A stretch of 10,106 nt of DNA from NCBI GenBank assembly GCA_001780825.1, contig MFIX01000250.1, positions 1-10,106 of the forward strand. Direction: 5' to 3'. The notes below the pieces were generated by a model. That model saw nothing but the letters and a program-made list of their open reading frames with translations, searched no databases and had not been told where the DNA came from. Of the stretch, positions 1-5,770 are shown in pieces. The translations under genes and the position numbers were made by a program. Each line of letters starts with the position of its first letter. The first letter of the stretch is position 1. This DNA comes from Candidatus Glassbacteria bacterium RIFCSPLOWO2_12_FULL_58_11 (GTDB lineage Bacteria; Gemmatimonadota; Glassbacteria; GWA2-58-10).

Positions 1-66
1 CCCCTTCGGGGCATACTAAAGTCTTCGCCTTAAGGCGAGGGATTTTCTCCCATTCCCCGAATGGGA
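1..66. repeat. Cluster of short palindromes at the left window edge
   Basis: Three hairpin-capable sequences follow one another. CCCC-TTC-GGGG is at 1-11. The perfect 12-base palindrome CGCCTTAAGGCG is at 26-37. TCCCATTC-CCC-GAATGGGA is at 48-66 and has an 8-bp stem. A second option, GGGA (39-42) with TCCC (48-51), would compete with the last stem. No long T-run follows on the plus strand, so a simple terminator is not clear. The layout resembles the hairpin-bearing right end of IS200/IS605-type elements, but no transposase reading frame is visible because the window starts here. It could equally be a terminator or repeat belonging to the gene to the left. Confidence 0.35.
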
Positions 67-120
67 CATTAAAAATAAATCGGGCAGTTTGCCGCTGCCT
101 TTGTGTTGAGAAAAAAATCT

Positions 121-350
121 CCTCCCCTGCCTGCCAGACGTTATCCGGCCGCCGCCGTATTGTTTGGCCGGGGGAGGAAATATCAGGACCCGGTCACAGG
201 CGCAGCTTTCCTGAGCCCCATCCCGCCGAGCGTTATATGGTCGCCGCCGTATGACATCCGCGCGAGGGAGAGGAAAGCTGCGCCGCGGCCGGGGAATCGG
301 ACCGCTTTGTCCCTGAGTCTGAGTAAGCGGCTGGTCCGCTTCCCGCGGCC
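121..350 (+). promoter_or_regulatory. Structured leader region upstream of flagellin (three large hairpins)
   Basis: This stretch has no supported gene and can fold into three consecutive large hairpins. Module A is closed by CCTCCCC (121-127) and GGGGAGG (171-177). Module B is closed by a perfect 14-bp stem, GGCGCAGCTTTCCT (199-212) with AGGAAAGCTGCGCC (271-284). Hairpin C pairs 287-303 with 333-350 imperfectly. Inside A and B is the same inner hairpin with a CGCC loop (143-160 and 235-252). The pairing of the two copies is consistent with plus-strand RNA, the strand of the flagellin gene that starts at 461. I infer a long 5' untranslated leader with a possible regulatory role. It does not match the c-di-GMP, TPP or other riboswitch cores that I can recall. 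I found no convincing sigma-28, sigma-54 or sigma-70 promoter, so transcription through the region is not proven. Confidence 0.4.
139..252. repeat. Imperfect direct repeat pair, 22 bases, 92 bases apart
   Basis: Positions 139-160 and 231-252 match at 19 of 22 bases. The last 11 bases, CGCCGCCGTAT, are identical (150-160 and 242-252). Weaker similarity at the same 92-base offset continues leftwards to about 119/211, at roughly half of positions. To the right both copies reach a purine-rich GGAGGAAA or GAGGAAA block. The repeat is the core of modules A and B of the structured leader and reads like a tandem duplication of one module. Confidence 0.6.
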
Positions 351-460
351 CCGGGTGTGGAAAGACGGCCAGGGAAAGGTCCGGAACACAAAAATCTTTA
401 GAGGCTAAGATCGCTTTAGCGGTAGGGAAACCATAAATCGCAATAAGCAAGGAGGAATGG

Positions 461-2071
461 ATGCCTGGTTTATCGATCAATACAAATATTACGGCACTCT
501 TGGCCCGCCGTCAGATGGGGATCGCCGGCACGCGGATGACCAAAGCCCTGGAAAGACTCTCCAGCGGGCTGCGGATTAACCGGGCCGAGGATGATGCGGC
601 CGGTCTGACCATCGCGGAAAACCTCCGCTCGCAGGTGGTAGGCCTGGACCGGGCGATTTCCAACGCCCAGGACGGCGTCTCGCTGATCCAGACCGCGGAA
701 GGCGCTCTGTCGGAGGACACAAGTATACTCCAGAGAATCCGCGAGCTGGCTGTGCAGGCGGCCAATGGCACCCTGACCAGCATCGACCGCCTGGCGATCC
801 AGAATGAAGTGAGCCAGCTGGTCGATGAAATCGACCGGATTGCCGAAACCACCGAGTTCAACTCGATCAAGCTGCTCAACGGGAATGTCGGGGCGCTGGT
901 GAGCACCAGTAACCCGGACGCGGTCAACGGGATTGTGGTAGGCAACGTCGGCAGCGGAGGCTCGTTCTCGATCACGGTCAGCGCCCAGGACCTGGGCAAG
1001 CTGCAGGTGCAGGCTTCGGAGGTCTTTGTCACTATCGACTCGGAAGGCAATGTGTCTGACGCCTCGGCCGCGACCCAGCTTCAGTCGATCAGCCGGTTCC
1101 AGGATTTCGGCGTATTCGGCTCCGGCGTGGACAGCGTGACGGTCAAGCTCGGCTCCGATATCTCTACCACCGTGGTGGATGTGACCATTTTCCGTACCGA
1201 CACGCTCCAGGAGGTTTCGCAGAGGATTTCACTGGCGATCAACGATACGACAACCTCCAAGGACCTCGGTCTGGGAGGCGTCACCGCGGCCGGTGATACG
1301 CTTGTCGGTGTGGCCACTAACGTGGGGACCGAAAACGCCACTGAACTTTTCATTGTCACTCCTGAGCCGGGCCGCCAGATCACATTCGGCGGCGATGCCT
1401 CAGCGCTGTCCGCCTTCGGTTTCTCCGAAATCCAGGAGGCCAAAAGCCCGATCTTCTCGCTCACCGTGACCGATATCGGCGCCAACGGCGGGCCGACTAC
1501 GCAGAAGAGCCTCAAGGTCAGCGGAAACCGGGCCACCGGCTTGATCAACGGCGTTGACCTGGCATTCCGCACCAACCTGGATATCTCGATCGGCGGTTCG
1601 ACCGTCATCGCCGGCTTCAGTGTAGTCAAGCCGCTCTCAGTCTCCGGCAGCAGCGCTTTCGTGCTCCAGATTGCCCCGCGCCCGCTGACCTTCCATATCG
1701 GCTCGGGGGCCAGCCAGACCTTGTCCACTCAGATCAACACGATGAGCTCCAAGGCGCTCCAGGTGGATAAAATCAACTTGACCGACCAGAATCTGGCCAA
1801 CCGGGCCATCCGGGTGGTGGACAACGCGCTCAACACGGTTTCAGCCCAGAGAAGCACGCTCGGCGCGGTGGCCAATCGCCTCGAAAGCACGACCTCCAAT
1901 CTCGGGGTAGCCAGCCAGAATCTGCAGGCCAGTGAATCCCAGATTCGAGACCTGGACTATTCGCAGGAAATTATCGAATTTGTCACGGCCCAGATACTCA
2001 ATACCTCGGCGACCAGTTTCCTGCGCCAGGCCAACGATCTGTCAAATAATGTGCTGATATTGCTTAAATAA
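461..2071 (+). CDS. fliC: Flagellin
   Basis: This is the structural subunit of the flagellar filament. It is exported through the flagellar type III system and polymerises outside the cell. The protein has 536 residues. The N-terminal D0/D1 part (about 1-145) carries the classic SSGLRIN...DDAAGLTI block at 34-51, and the C-terminal D1/D0 part (about 430-536) ends in a typical SFLRQANDLSNNVLILLK tail. The middle (about 165-415) is the variable, surface-exposed part. Its KLGSDISTTVVDVTIF...TLQEVSQRI stretch (229-256) resembles the flagellin IN motif. There is no signal peptide, as expected for this export route. The start is chosen because GGAGG at 451-455 lies five bases upstream and the family begins close to this Met. 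An out-of-frame ATG at 457 overlaps the spacer. flaG follows on the same strand before a shared terminator. The central region is longer than in minimal flagellins of about 270-300 residues. Confidence 0.96.
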   Translation: MPGLSINTNITALLARRQMGIAGTRMTKALERLSSGLRINRAEDDAAGLTIAENLRSQVVGLDRAISNAQDGVSLIQTAEGALSEDTSILQRIRELAVQAANGTLTSIDRLAIQNEVSQLVDEIDRIAETTEFNSIKLLNGNVGALVSTSNPDAVNGIVVGNVGSGGSFSITVSAQDLGKLQVQASEVFVTIDSEGNVSDASAATQLQSISRFQDFGVFGSGVDSVTVKLGSDISTTVVDVTIFRTDTLQEVSQRISLAINDTTTSKDLGLGGVTAAGDTLVGVATNVGTENATELFIVTPEPGRQITFGGDASALSAFGFSEIQEAKSPIFSLTVTDIGANGGPTTQKSLKVSGNRATGLINGVDLAFRTNLDISIGGSTVIAGFSVVKPLSVSGSSAFVLQIAPRPLTFHIGSGASQTLSTQINTMSSKALQVDKINLTDQNLANRAIRVVDNALNTVSAQRSTLGAVANRLESTTSNLGVASQNLQASESQIRDLDYSQEIIEFVTAQILNTSATSFLRQANDLSNNVLILLK

Positions 2072-2078
2072 CTTTTGG

Positions 2079-2098
2079 CCCGCAGCCGGATCTGCGGG
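2079..2098 (+). other. Hairpin between flagellin and flaG
   Basis: CCCGCAG (2079-2085) and CTGCGGG (2092-2098) form a perfect 7-bp stem around a CCGGAT loop, eight bases after the flagellin stop codon. No T-run follows, so it is probably not a terminator. A hairpin here could protect the 3' end of the abundant flagellin message from exonucleases while flaG is read through. That role is inferred from position only. Confidence 0.4.
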
Positions 2099-2177
2099 AC
2101 ATTGAGCACCATAATTCCAGCCGGAGGGGCGGACGAAACTTCCGAATTCCGGACCACCGGAGGCTCAGGAGGCAGCC

Positions 2178-2597
2178 ATGGCAGATCAAGTCGGCGACCT
2201 TGAGGGGGTAGCCCAGCAGGGCGCGGTCATTACCCAGCCCAGGAGATCGACAGTCTCCACTACAAATGTCAGCGAAAGCAATCCACTGGAGGCGGCCGAT
2301 CAGGCATCGGCCGGAGAAAAAGCTCCGGTCCGGAAAGCGGCTCAGTCGGGCCAGATACTGATTCCCGCGATGCCCGGTGGCCAGTCCAGACAACTTGTGG
2401 AGACCCTTAACCAGATTCTGGGCCTGTTCGAAGTCGAGGCCCGCTATTTTATCGACCCGAAAACAAGCCGGCAGGTAGTTCAACTGAAAGACAAGACTAC
2501 CGACAGTCTGATCCGTCAGGTACCCAGTGAGGATTTCCTGTCGCGAGTGAGCAAGACCCGGAATTTTATCGGCCTGATTTTCGATAAGAAGGTGTGA
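2178..2597 (+). CDS. flaG: FlaG family flagellar protein
   Basis: This small cytoplasmic protein (139 residues) belongs to the FlaG family. Its genes commonly lie next to flagellin genes, and in several bacteria it influences filament length. The N-terminal half (1-65) is low in hydrophobic residues and probably disordered. The FlaG domain covers about 70-139. Its recognisable core runs RYFIDPKTSRQVVQLKDKTT (89-108), then SLIRQVPSEDFL (110-121), and ends GLIFDKKV. The start is supported by AGGAGG at 2167-2172, five bases before the ATG. The gene lies 106 bases after flagellin on the same strand and shares its terminator, so the two are probably co-transcribed. Its biochemical function is not settled in the family. 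Confidence 0.88.
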   Translation: MADQVGDLEGVAQQGAVITQPRRSTVSTTNVSESNPLEAADQASAGEKAPVRKAAQSGQILIPAMPGGQSRQLVETLNQILGLFEVEARYFIDPKTSRQVVQLKDKTTDSLIRQVPSEDFLSRVSKTRNFIGLIFDKKV

Positions 2598-2620
2598 CGG
2601 AGCGGATAACAAATCCTGTA

Positions 2621-2670
2621 AATAACCAGGCCCCTGTCTTTAATCCGGACAGGGGCCTGGTTATTTTTTT
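2621..2670 (+). terminator. Strong intrinsic terminator after flaG, probably bidirectional
   Basis: AATAACCAGGCCCCTGTC (2621-2638) and its exact reverse complement (2648-2665) form an 18-bp perfect stem around a 9-base loop. On the plus strand the stem runs into TTATTTTTTT (2661-2670). It lies 24 bases after the flaG stop codon and 24 bases before the stop of the convergent yidC gene. On the minus strand the stem also ends in TTATT but the T-rich tail is weaker, so it probably serves both operons, better on the plus side. Confidence 0.93.
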
Positions 2671-2693
2671 GACAACTTACGGGACGGGAAGAG

Positions 2694-4448
2694 TTACTTC
2701 TTACGTCCCTTTTTAGTCTTTTTTGCCTCGGCGGCCGCGCCGGCCTGCGGAATCCGGGCCTGGCCGGCTCCGGCCACGGCAAGCGCCGGAGCGTGATAGC
2801 GCCGGTTTATATAAAGCTGCTGGGCGAGCTGGAAGATATTGACGAAGGTGTAGTAAAAGACGAGTCCCGAGGAAAAATTTAAAAAGATAAATACCATGAA
2901 TACCGGCATTATATACAGCATCGGCACCATCTTCGGATCGGTCGGGGTAGGAGTGAGTTTTTGCATGACGAACTGAGTCAGGCCCATGGCCACCGGCAGG
3001 ATATAATAGGGATCGGGCTGGCTGAGGTCGTGTATCCAGCCGAAAGCCTCGGCGCCGCGGAATTCGATGGTCAGCCGAAAAACATAGAACAGGGCGATCA
3101 GCACCGGCATCTGAACCAGTATCGGCAGGCAGCCTCCCAGCGGATTGACCTTGTATTCCTTGTACATCCGCAGAGTTTCCTCCTGCATTTTCTTTGGATC
3201 ATCCTTGTATTTTACTTTCAGCTCGTTCATCAGCGGCTGAATCTGCTGCATTTTGATCTGGCTCTTGGTGCTCTTGATCGTTAGCGGCCATGACACAACT
3301 TTGTACAGCAGCGCGAAAAGTACCAGTATCAGCGCGTAATTGCTGACCCACTGGTGCATCCAGAGCAGAACCTTCAGTAAAATCTTGCAGAAAGGCTGAA
3401 TGATCGCCCAGCCGTACTGGAACAGCTTGGTCAGCCCGAAATTAAGCCGGGTCAGCTGTTCGTAAGACTGCGGCCCGAGATAAAAAGAAAAATCGATCGG
3501 CTCGGGTCGGGTCGGGATGGGAAACATCCCCCGGTAAGCCAGGTCCAGGCTTTCCGGGTTGCCGGAGCCGTGCATGGCGGACATGGGCTTGTCGGGAACG
3601 AAAAAGGAGGCCAGAAAATATTTGCTTTTCAACCCACCCCAAAGGATACTTTGGGTCCCGCTCGGAGCCCAATCACTCTTTCCCAGGTCTTTGAGACTTT
3701 TCCTGACCACTTCGCCGTTGTCGTAATACACCACTCCATAGTCGCTATGATCGTCTTTCGGGTCCTTTTCATTGGAGACCAGCGTCGGCCCGAGGGCGAC
3801 TTCCAGGGTATTCTCCGCCGATCCGTAAAGTACATCCGGCAGGTAAAGCCTGGCCCCCACCAGGTAGGAATCATTATGGAAGGTATAGACAATCCTGATT
3901 TCATTGCCGCCGCTGAGCGTGCTGATAAACTCCACCGAGCCTTCGGGCTTCGACTTGCTCAGGTTCAGCCGGGTGGTACGAGTTTCGAAGTGACGACTGC
4001 CCAGCTCGATCGGCCGCTCGAGGCTTTTCAAATACAGCCGGCTGTAAAGAAATAAGCTCCCTTCGGGTGGAATCAACTGGACCGGCCCCTCGGAGCGGTT
4101 GCCCCTGTTTTTTCCAGTCTCGAAAGCGGGGAATTTTTTCAGACTGGCGCGGGACAGAATCCCCCCGCGGGTGATGAAGGAATATTCATACAGCTCGGAG
4201 GAAACGACAACCGTATCCACTGGAAAATCGAGAGTGTCAGGCTTGACCAGTGGTTCCTCGCCGGCCTGGGCGGCCGGGGCCGGCTCACCCGGAGCGGCTT
4301 CCTGCCGCTGCTGCGCGCGGCTCGTCTCCACGGTATCCCGGCCGGATTCCGCCAGGGGTATGGGTTTCGGCTTCGGCGCGAAAATCAGGATGTAAGTCAT
4401 CCAGATCGCGAATATGAGGAACATGGCCAGGGCGACGTTCTTTTCCAT
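2694..4448 (-). CDS. yidC: Membrane protein insertase YidC
   Basis: YidC (Oxa1/Alb3 family) inserts and folds proteins in the inner membrane, alone or with the Sec translocon. The protein has 584 residues. TM1 spans about 6-23, followed by a Pro/Glu-rich linker (26-70) and the large periplasmic beta domain of Gram-negative YidC (about 70-335). The conserved 60 kDa insertase core covers about 345-553 with five more membrane segments. The core shows WPLTIKSTKS (387-396), a charged cytoplasmic loop (about 400-432), NPLGGCLPILVQMP (435-448) and the C-terminal NFSSGLVFYYTFVNIFQLAQQ stretch. K383 occupies the position of the groove arginine of E. coli YidC (R366). The tail (576-584) is very basic and may help ribosome contact. 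AGGAG is found three bases before the ATG. The gene is last in an rpmH-rnpA-yidD-yidC cluster. Confidence 0.97.
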   Translation of the reverse strand: MEKNVALAMFLIFAIWMTYILIFAPKPKPIPLAESGRDTVETSRAQQRQEAAPGEPAPAAQAGEEPLVKPDTLDFPVDTVVVSSELYEYSFITRGGILSRASLKKFPAFETGKNRGNRSEGPVQLIPPEGSLFLYSRLYLKSLERPIELGSRHFETRTTRLNLSKSKPEGSVEFISTLSGGNEIRIVYTFHNDSYLVGARLYLPDVLYGSAENTLEVALGPTLVSNEKDPKDDHSDYGVVYYDNGEVVRKSLKDLGKSDWAPSGTQSILWGGLKSKYFLASFFVPDKPMSAMHGSGNPESLDLAYRGMFPIPTRPEPIDFSFYLGPQSYEQLTRLNFGLTKLFQYGWAIIQPFCKILLKVLLWMHQWVSNYALILVLFALLYKVVSWPLTIKSTKSQIKMQQIQPLMNELKVKYKDDPKKMQEETLRMYKEYKVNPLGGCLPILVQMPVLIALFYVFRLTIEFRGAEAFGWIHDLSQPDPYYILPVAMGLTQFVMQKLTPTPTDPKMVPMLYIMPVFMVFIFLNFSSGLVFYYTFVNIFQLAQQLYINRRYHAPALAVAGAGQARIPQAGAAAEAKKTKKGRKK

Positions 4449-4502
4449 TAACTCCTCTTTAATCTCCCGCGGTTCATTTGCCGCTCGTCTCTATCGGCAT
4501 TT

Positions 4503-4736
4503 TCAGGGCAGATCGACTCCGCCCGGATGAAAGGGGTGGCACTTGGACAGACGGACCAGCGCGCGCCAGCTACCCCGCAATGGACCGTTTTTAATCAGAC
4601 TCTGGCGGGCGTATTCAGAGCACGAAGGGTAAAACCGGCAGGACTGCAGAAACAGCGGGCTTACGATAAACTGGTACAGCCGGATCAGAGCCAGAAGAAA
4701 GTGTTGCATGGCTGAGCGGCATAACTTGGCGATCAT
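4503..4736 (-). CDS. yidD: Membrane protein insertion efficiency factor YidD
   Basis: This small membrane-associated protein (77 residues) assists YidC-dependent membrane insertion. The family signature is clear: LIRLYQFIVSPLF (17-29), then CRFYPSCSEYA (33-43) and CHPFHPGGVDLP at the C-terminus. An amphipathic or hydrophobic N-terminal helix (about 10-30) probably attaches it to the inner membrane. The chosen ATG has GGAAG about eight bases upstream. An internal ATG at 4709 would give a 68-residue protein closer to the shorter family members but lacks a visible ribosome site. The gene sits 30 bases after rnpA and 54 bases before yidC, the usual order. Confidence 0.93.
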   Translation of the reverse strand: MIAKLCRSAMQHFLLALIRLYQFIVSPLFLQSCRFYPSCSEYARQSLIKNGPLRGSWRALVRLSKCHPFHPGGVDLP

Positions 4737-4766
4737 GAATTTTTTTCTTCCGGTCGGGATATCGGA

Positions 4767-5147
4767 TCAGGGATATTTTCGGTGGCGGTTCGGATCGGCC
4801 AGATCGGCGTTTATCCTTTCCACCAGCGCGGTAAACCGCCTGCGCAGCTCCGGGAATGAATCCTCGTACCCGTCTTTTGAAATCCGGACAACTGTCAGAT
4901 ATCCGGGGCAGGCAATCGGATAGAGACGGGTCAGTTCCTGTAATCTTCTTTTCAAAAGGTTCCTGACAACTATCGTCCGGCCATATTTGGGCACGGCAAA
5001 ACCGGTCATGACCGGACCGGGCTCCCCGGCGCGCAGCAGGTGCATCTTCAACGGTCCATCCGCATACAGGCGCCCGTTGTCGATAACCTTTTTGATATCC
5101 TTGCTGCTTCGGATGGAATATTTCCGCGCGAAGCCCACTTTTCCCAT
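4767..5147 (-). CDS. rnpA: Ribonuclease P protein component
   Basis: RnpA is the protein subunit that helps the RNase P RNA bind and cleave pre-tRNA 5' leaders. From the ATG at 5147 the protein has 126 residues. It shows the family pattern: an aromatic/basic start (GFARKYSIRSSKDIKKVI, 5-22), TGFAVPKYGRTIVVRN (48-63) and the basic RN..KRR helix (62-68), followed by an LxxLYP segment. The start is uncertain. The ATG at 5147 fits the family N-terminus, with Phe near residue 6, but its GGAG is only two bases upstream. An in-frame GTG at 5177 would add 10 residues and has a strong GGGGAGG 11 bases upstream. It lies between rpmH and yidD on the same strand. Confidence 0.93.
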   Translation of the reverse strand: MGKVGFARKYSIRSSKDIKKVIDNGRLYADGPLKMHLLRAGEPGPVMTGFAVPKYGRTIVVRNLLKRRLQELTRLYPIACPGYLTVVRISKDGYEDSFPELRRRFTALVERINADLADPNRHRKYP

Positions 5148-5180
5148 TACTCCAGGCGCCGGGCGCCAGCCTGCCACCCG

Positions 5181-5205
5181 AAAAAAATCCTCCCCGGCCG
5201 GGGAA
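5181..5205 (-). terminator. Possible attenuator between rpmH and rnpA
   Basis: Read on the minus strand, TCCCC-GGCC-GGGGA (5204-5191) is followed by GGA and then seven T residues (5187-5181). This is the outline of a short intrinsic terminator. The stem is only five base pairs, so it would be leaky at best. The same bases include GGGGAGG, a good ribosome site for a GTG start of rnpA at 5177. Partial termination would let L34 be made in excess over RNase P protein. That is inference. Confidence 0.35.
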
Positions 5206-5246
5206 TGTGGACCGCTCCGGCAAAGCAGCGGAACCGGCCGCAGAAA

Positions 5247-5381
5247 TCAGAGCGCCAGGCGCTTGCGGCCGTGGGCGCGACGGCTGTTGAGCACTTTCCG
5301 GCCGCCCTTGGTGGCCATCCTGGCGCGGAAGCCGTGCTTGTTGATCTTCTTCCGGTTGCTGGGCTGAAACGTCCTTTTCAT
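5247..5381 (-). CDS. rpmH: Ribosomal protein L34
   Basis: This is a 44-residue, very basic protein of the large ribosomal subunit. Translation of the minus strand gives MKRTFQPSNRKKINKHGF followed by RARMATKGGRKVLNSRRAHG and RKRLAL, which matches L34 from end to end at normal length. GGAG at 5394-5391 lies nine bases before the ATG. A consensus-like promoter is 49 bases upstream of the start. It heads the rpmH-rnpA-yidD-yidC cluster. In many bacteria dnaA lies on the far side of rpmH, but here argS does, so this cluster is not joined to dnaA in the window. Confidence 0.97.
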   Translation of the reverse strand: MKRTFQPSNRKKINKHGFRARMATKGGRKVLNSRRAHGRKRLAL

Positions 5382-5429
5382 CGATCTATTCTCCGCTTGA
5401 GTATAAATATTCGATTTTACGAGATTTGT

Positions 5430-5459
5430 AATATAAATGCCGGTCTTAAGTTATGTCAA
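5430..5459 (-). promoter_or_regulatory. Sigma-70-type promoter of the rpmH cluster
   Basis: On the minus strand TTGACA (5459-5454) is a perfect -35 box and TATATT (5435-5430) is a good -10 box, with an 18-base spacer. A register with TTATAT would give 17. A start near 5423 would leave a 5' leader of about 40 bases before the rpmH ATG. The match to consensus fits the high expression needed for a ribosomal protein gene. Confidence 0.75.
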
Positions 5460-5542
5460 GATTTACGCGGCGGCCTGGCCGGCGGGAGTTAACCTTTGCC
5501 AAAATCCTCTCCTTTAAGTATATTCAAAACCCACGGCAATAG

Positions 5543-5556
5543 TGCGGCCGGCCGCA
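5543..5556. repeat. Perfect 14-base palindrome in the rpmH-argS intergenic region
   Basis: TGCGGCCGGCCGCA is its own reverse complement. It lies about 85 bases upstream of the rpmH -35 box and about 215 bases upstream of argS. It may be an operator for a dimeric regulator or simply part of the palindrome-rich spacer. Nothing in the sequence decides between these. Confidence 0.3.
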
Positions 5557-5575
5557 GGCATACGAGTTCTAGAGG

Positions 5576-5621
5576 CGTGTCGCATTATCATCGATAATAA
5601 CTGATTGAGAAAAATGACACG
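5576..5621. repeat. Nested inverted repeat upstream of argS
   Basis: The outer arms CGTGTC (5576-5581) and GACACG (5616-5621) enclose an inner palindrome ATTATC-ATC-GATAAT (5584-5598). The element lies in the 389-base non-coding gap between rpmH and the divergent argS gene. Candidate roles are an operator or a small hairpin. No clear promoter for argS could be placed around it, because the nearby TTGAGA and TATAAA boxes are 22 bases apart. Confidence 0.35.
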
Positions 5622-5650
5622 AAACGTAACATTATAAAATTTAAGCATTT

Positions 5651-5679
5651 GTAGGGGCGGGTTTGAAACCCGCCCCTAC
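5651..5679. repeat. Dispersed extragenic palindrome
   Basis: GTAGGGGCGGGTTT (5651-5664) and AAACCCGCCCCTAC (5666-5679) form a perfect 14-base inverted repeat around a single G. Read on the minus strand it spells VGAGFKPAPT, a peptide I recall from many spurious predicted proteins in environmental genomes, which points to a widespread intergenic repeat. No T-run follows on either strand, so terminator function is unlikely, and I see no flanking target-site duplication. Confidence 0.65.
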
Positions 5680-5770
5680 GCTGTTTGGAAATAAGCAGCC
5701 CCAGGAAATATTCCGAACGCTTTTATACGTCAATAAATAATTCAGATCGCAAGAGCCGGAATCAGAAAAA

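Noticed and set aside
70..98. Sigma-28-like flagellin promoter (TAAA with GCCG downstream)
   Set aside because: TAAA at 70 or 76 and GCCG at 91 have the wrong spacing, and the downstream GATAA part is missing.
380..440. TPP-riboswitch-like phrase (GCTAAGA ... GCGGTAGGGAAACC) before flagellin
   Set aside because: Only isolated words match. The CTGATCTGGATAAT-type core and the paired helices are absent, and the gene context is wrong.
16..480. 154-codon minus-strand reading frame (and a 101-codon plus-strand one) upstream of flagellin
   Set aside because: It overlaps the flagellin ribosome site and start, has a composition dominated by Arg/Pro/Gly from GC-rich DNA, matches no family I know, and crosses the inverted repeats of the leader.
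4615..5223. 202-codon minus-strand frame across rnpA and yidD
   Set aside because: It overlaps two well-recognised genes in another frame and has no family features.
5605..5638. Sigma-70 promoter for argS (TTGAGA and TATAAA)
   Set aside because: The spacer is 22 bases, too long, and no better-spaced pair is visible.
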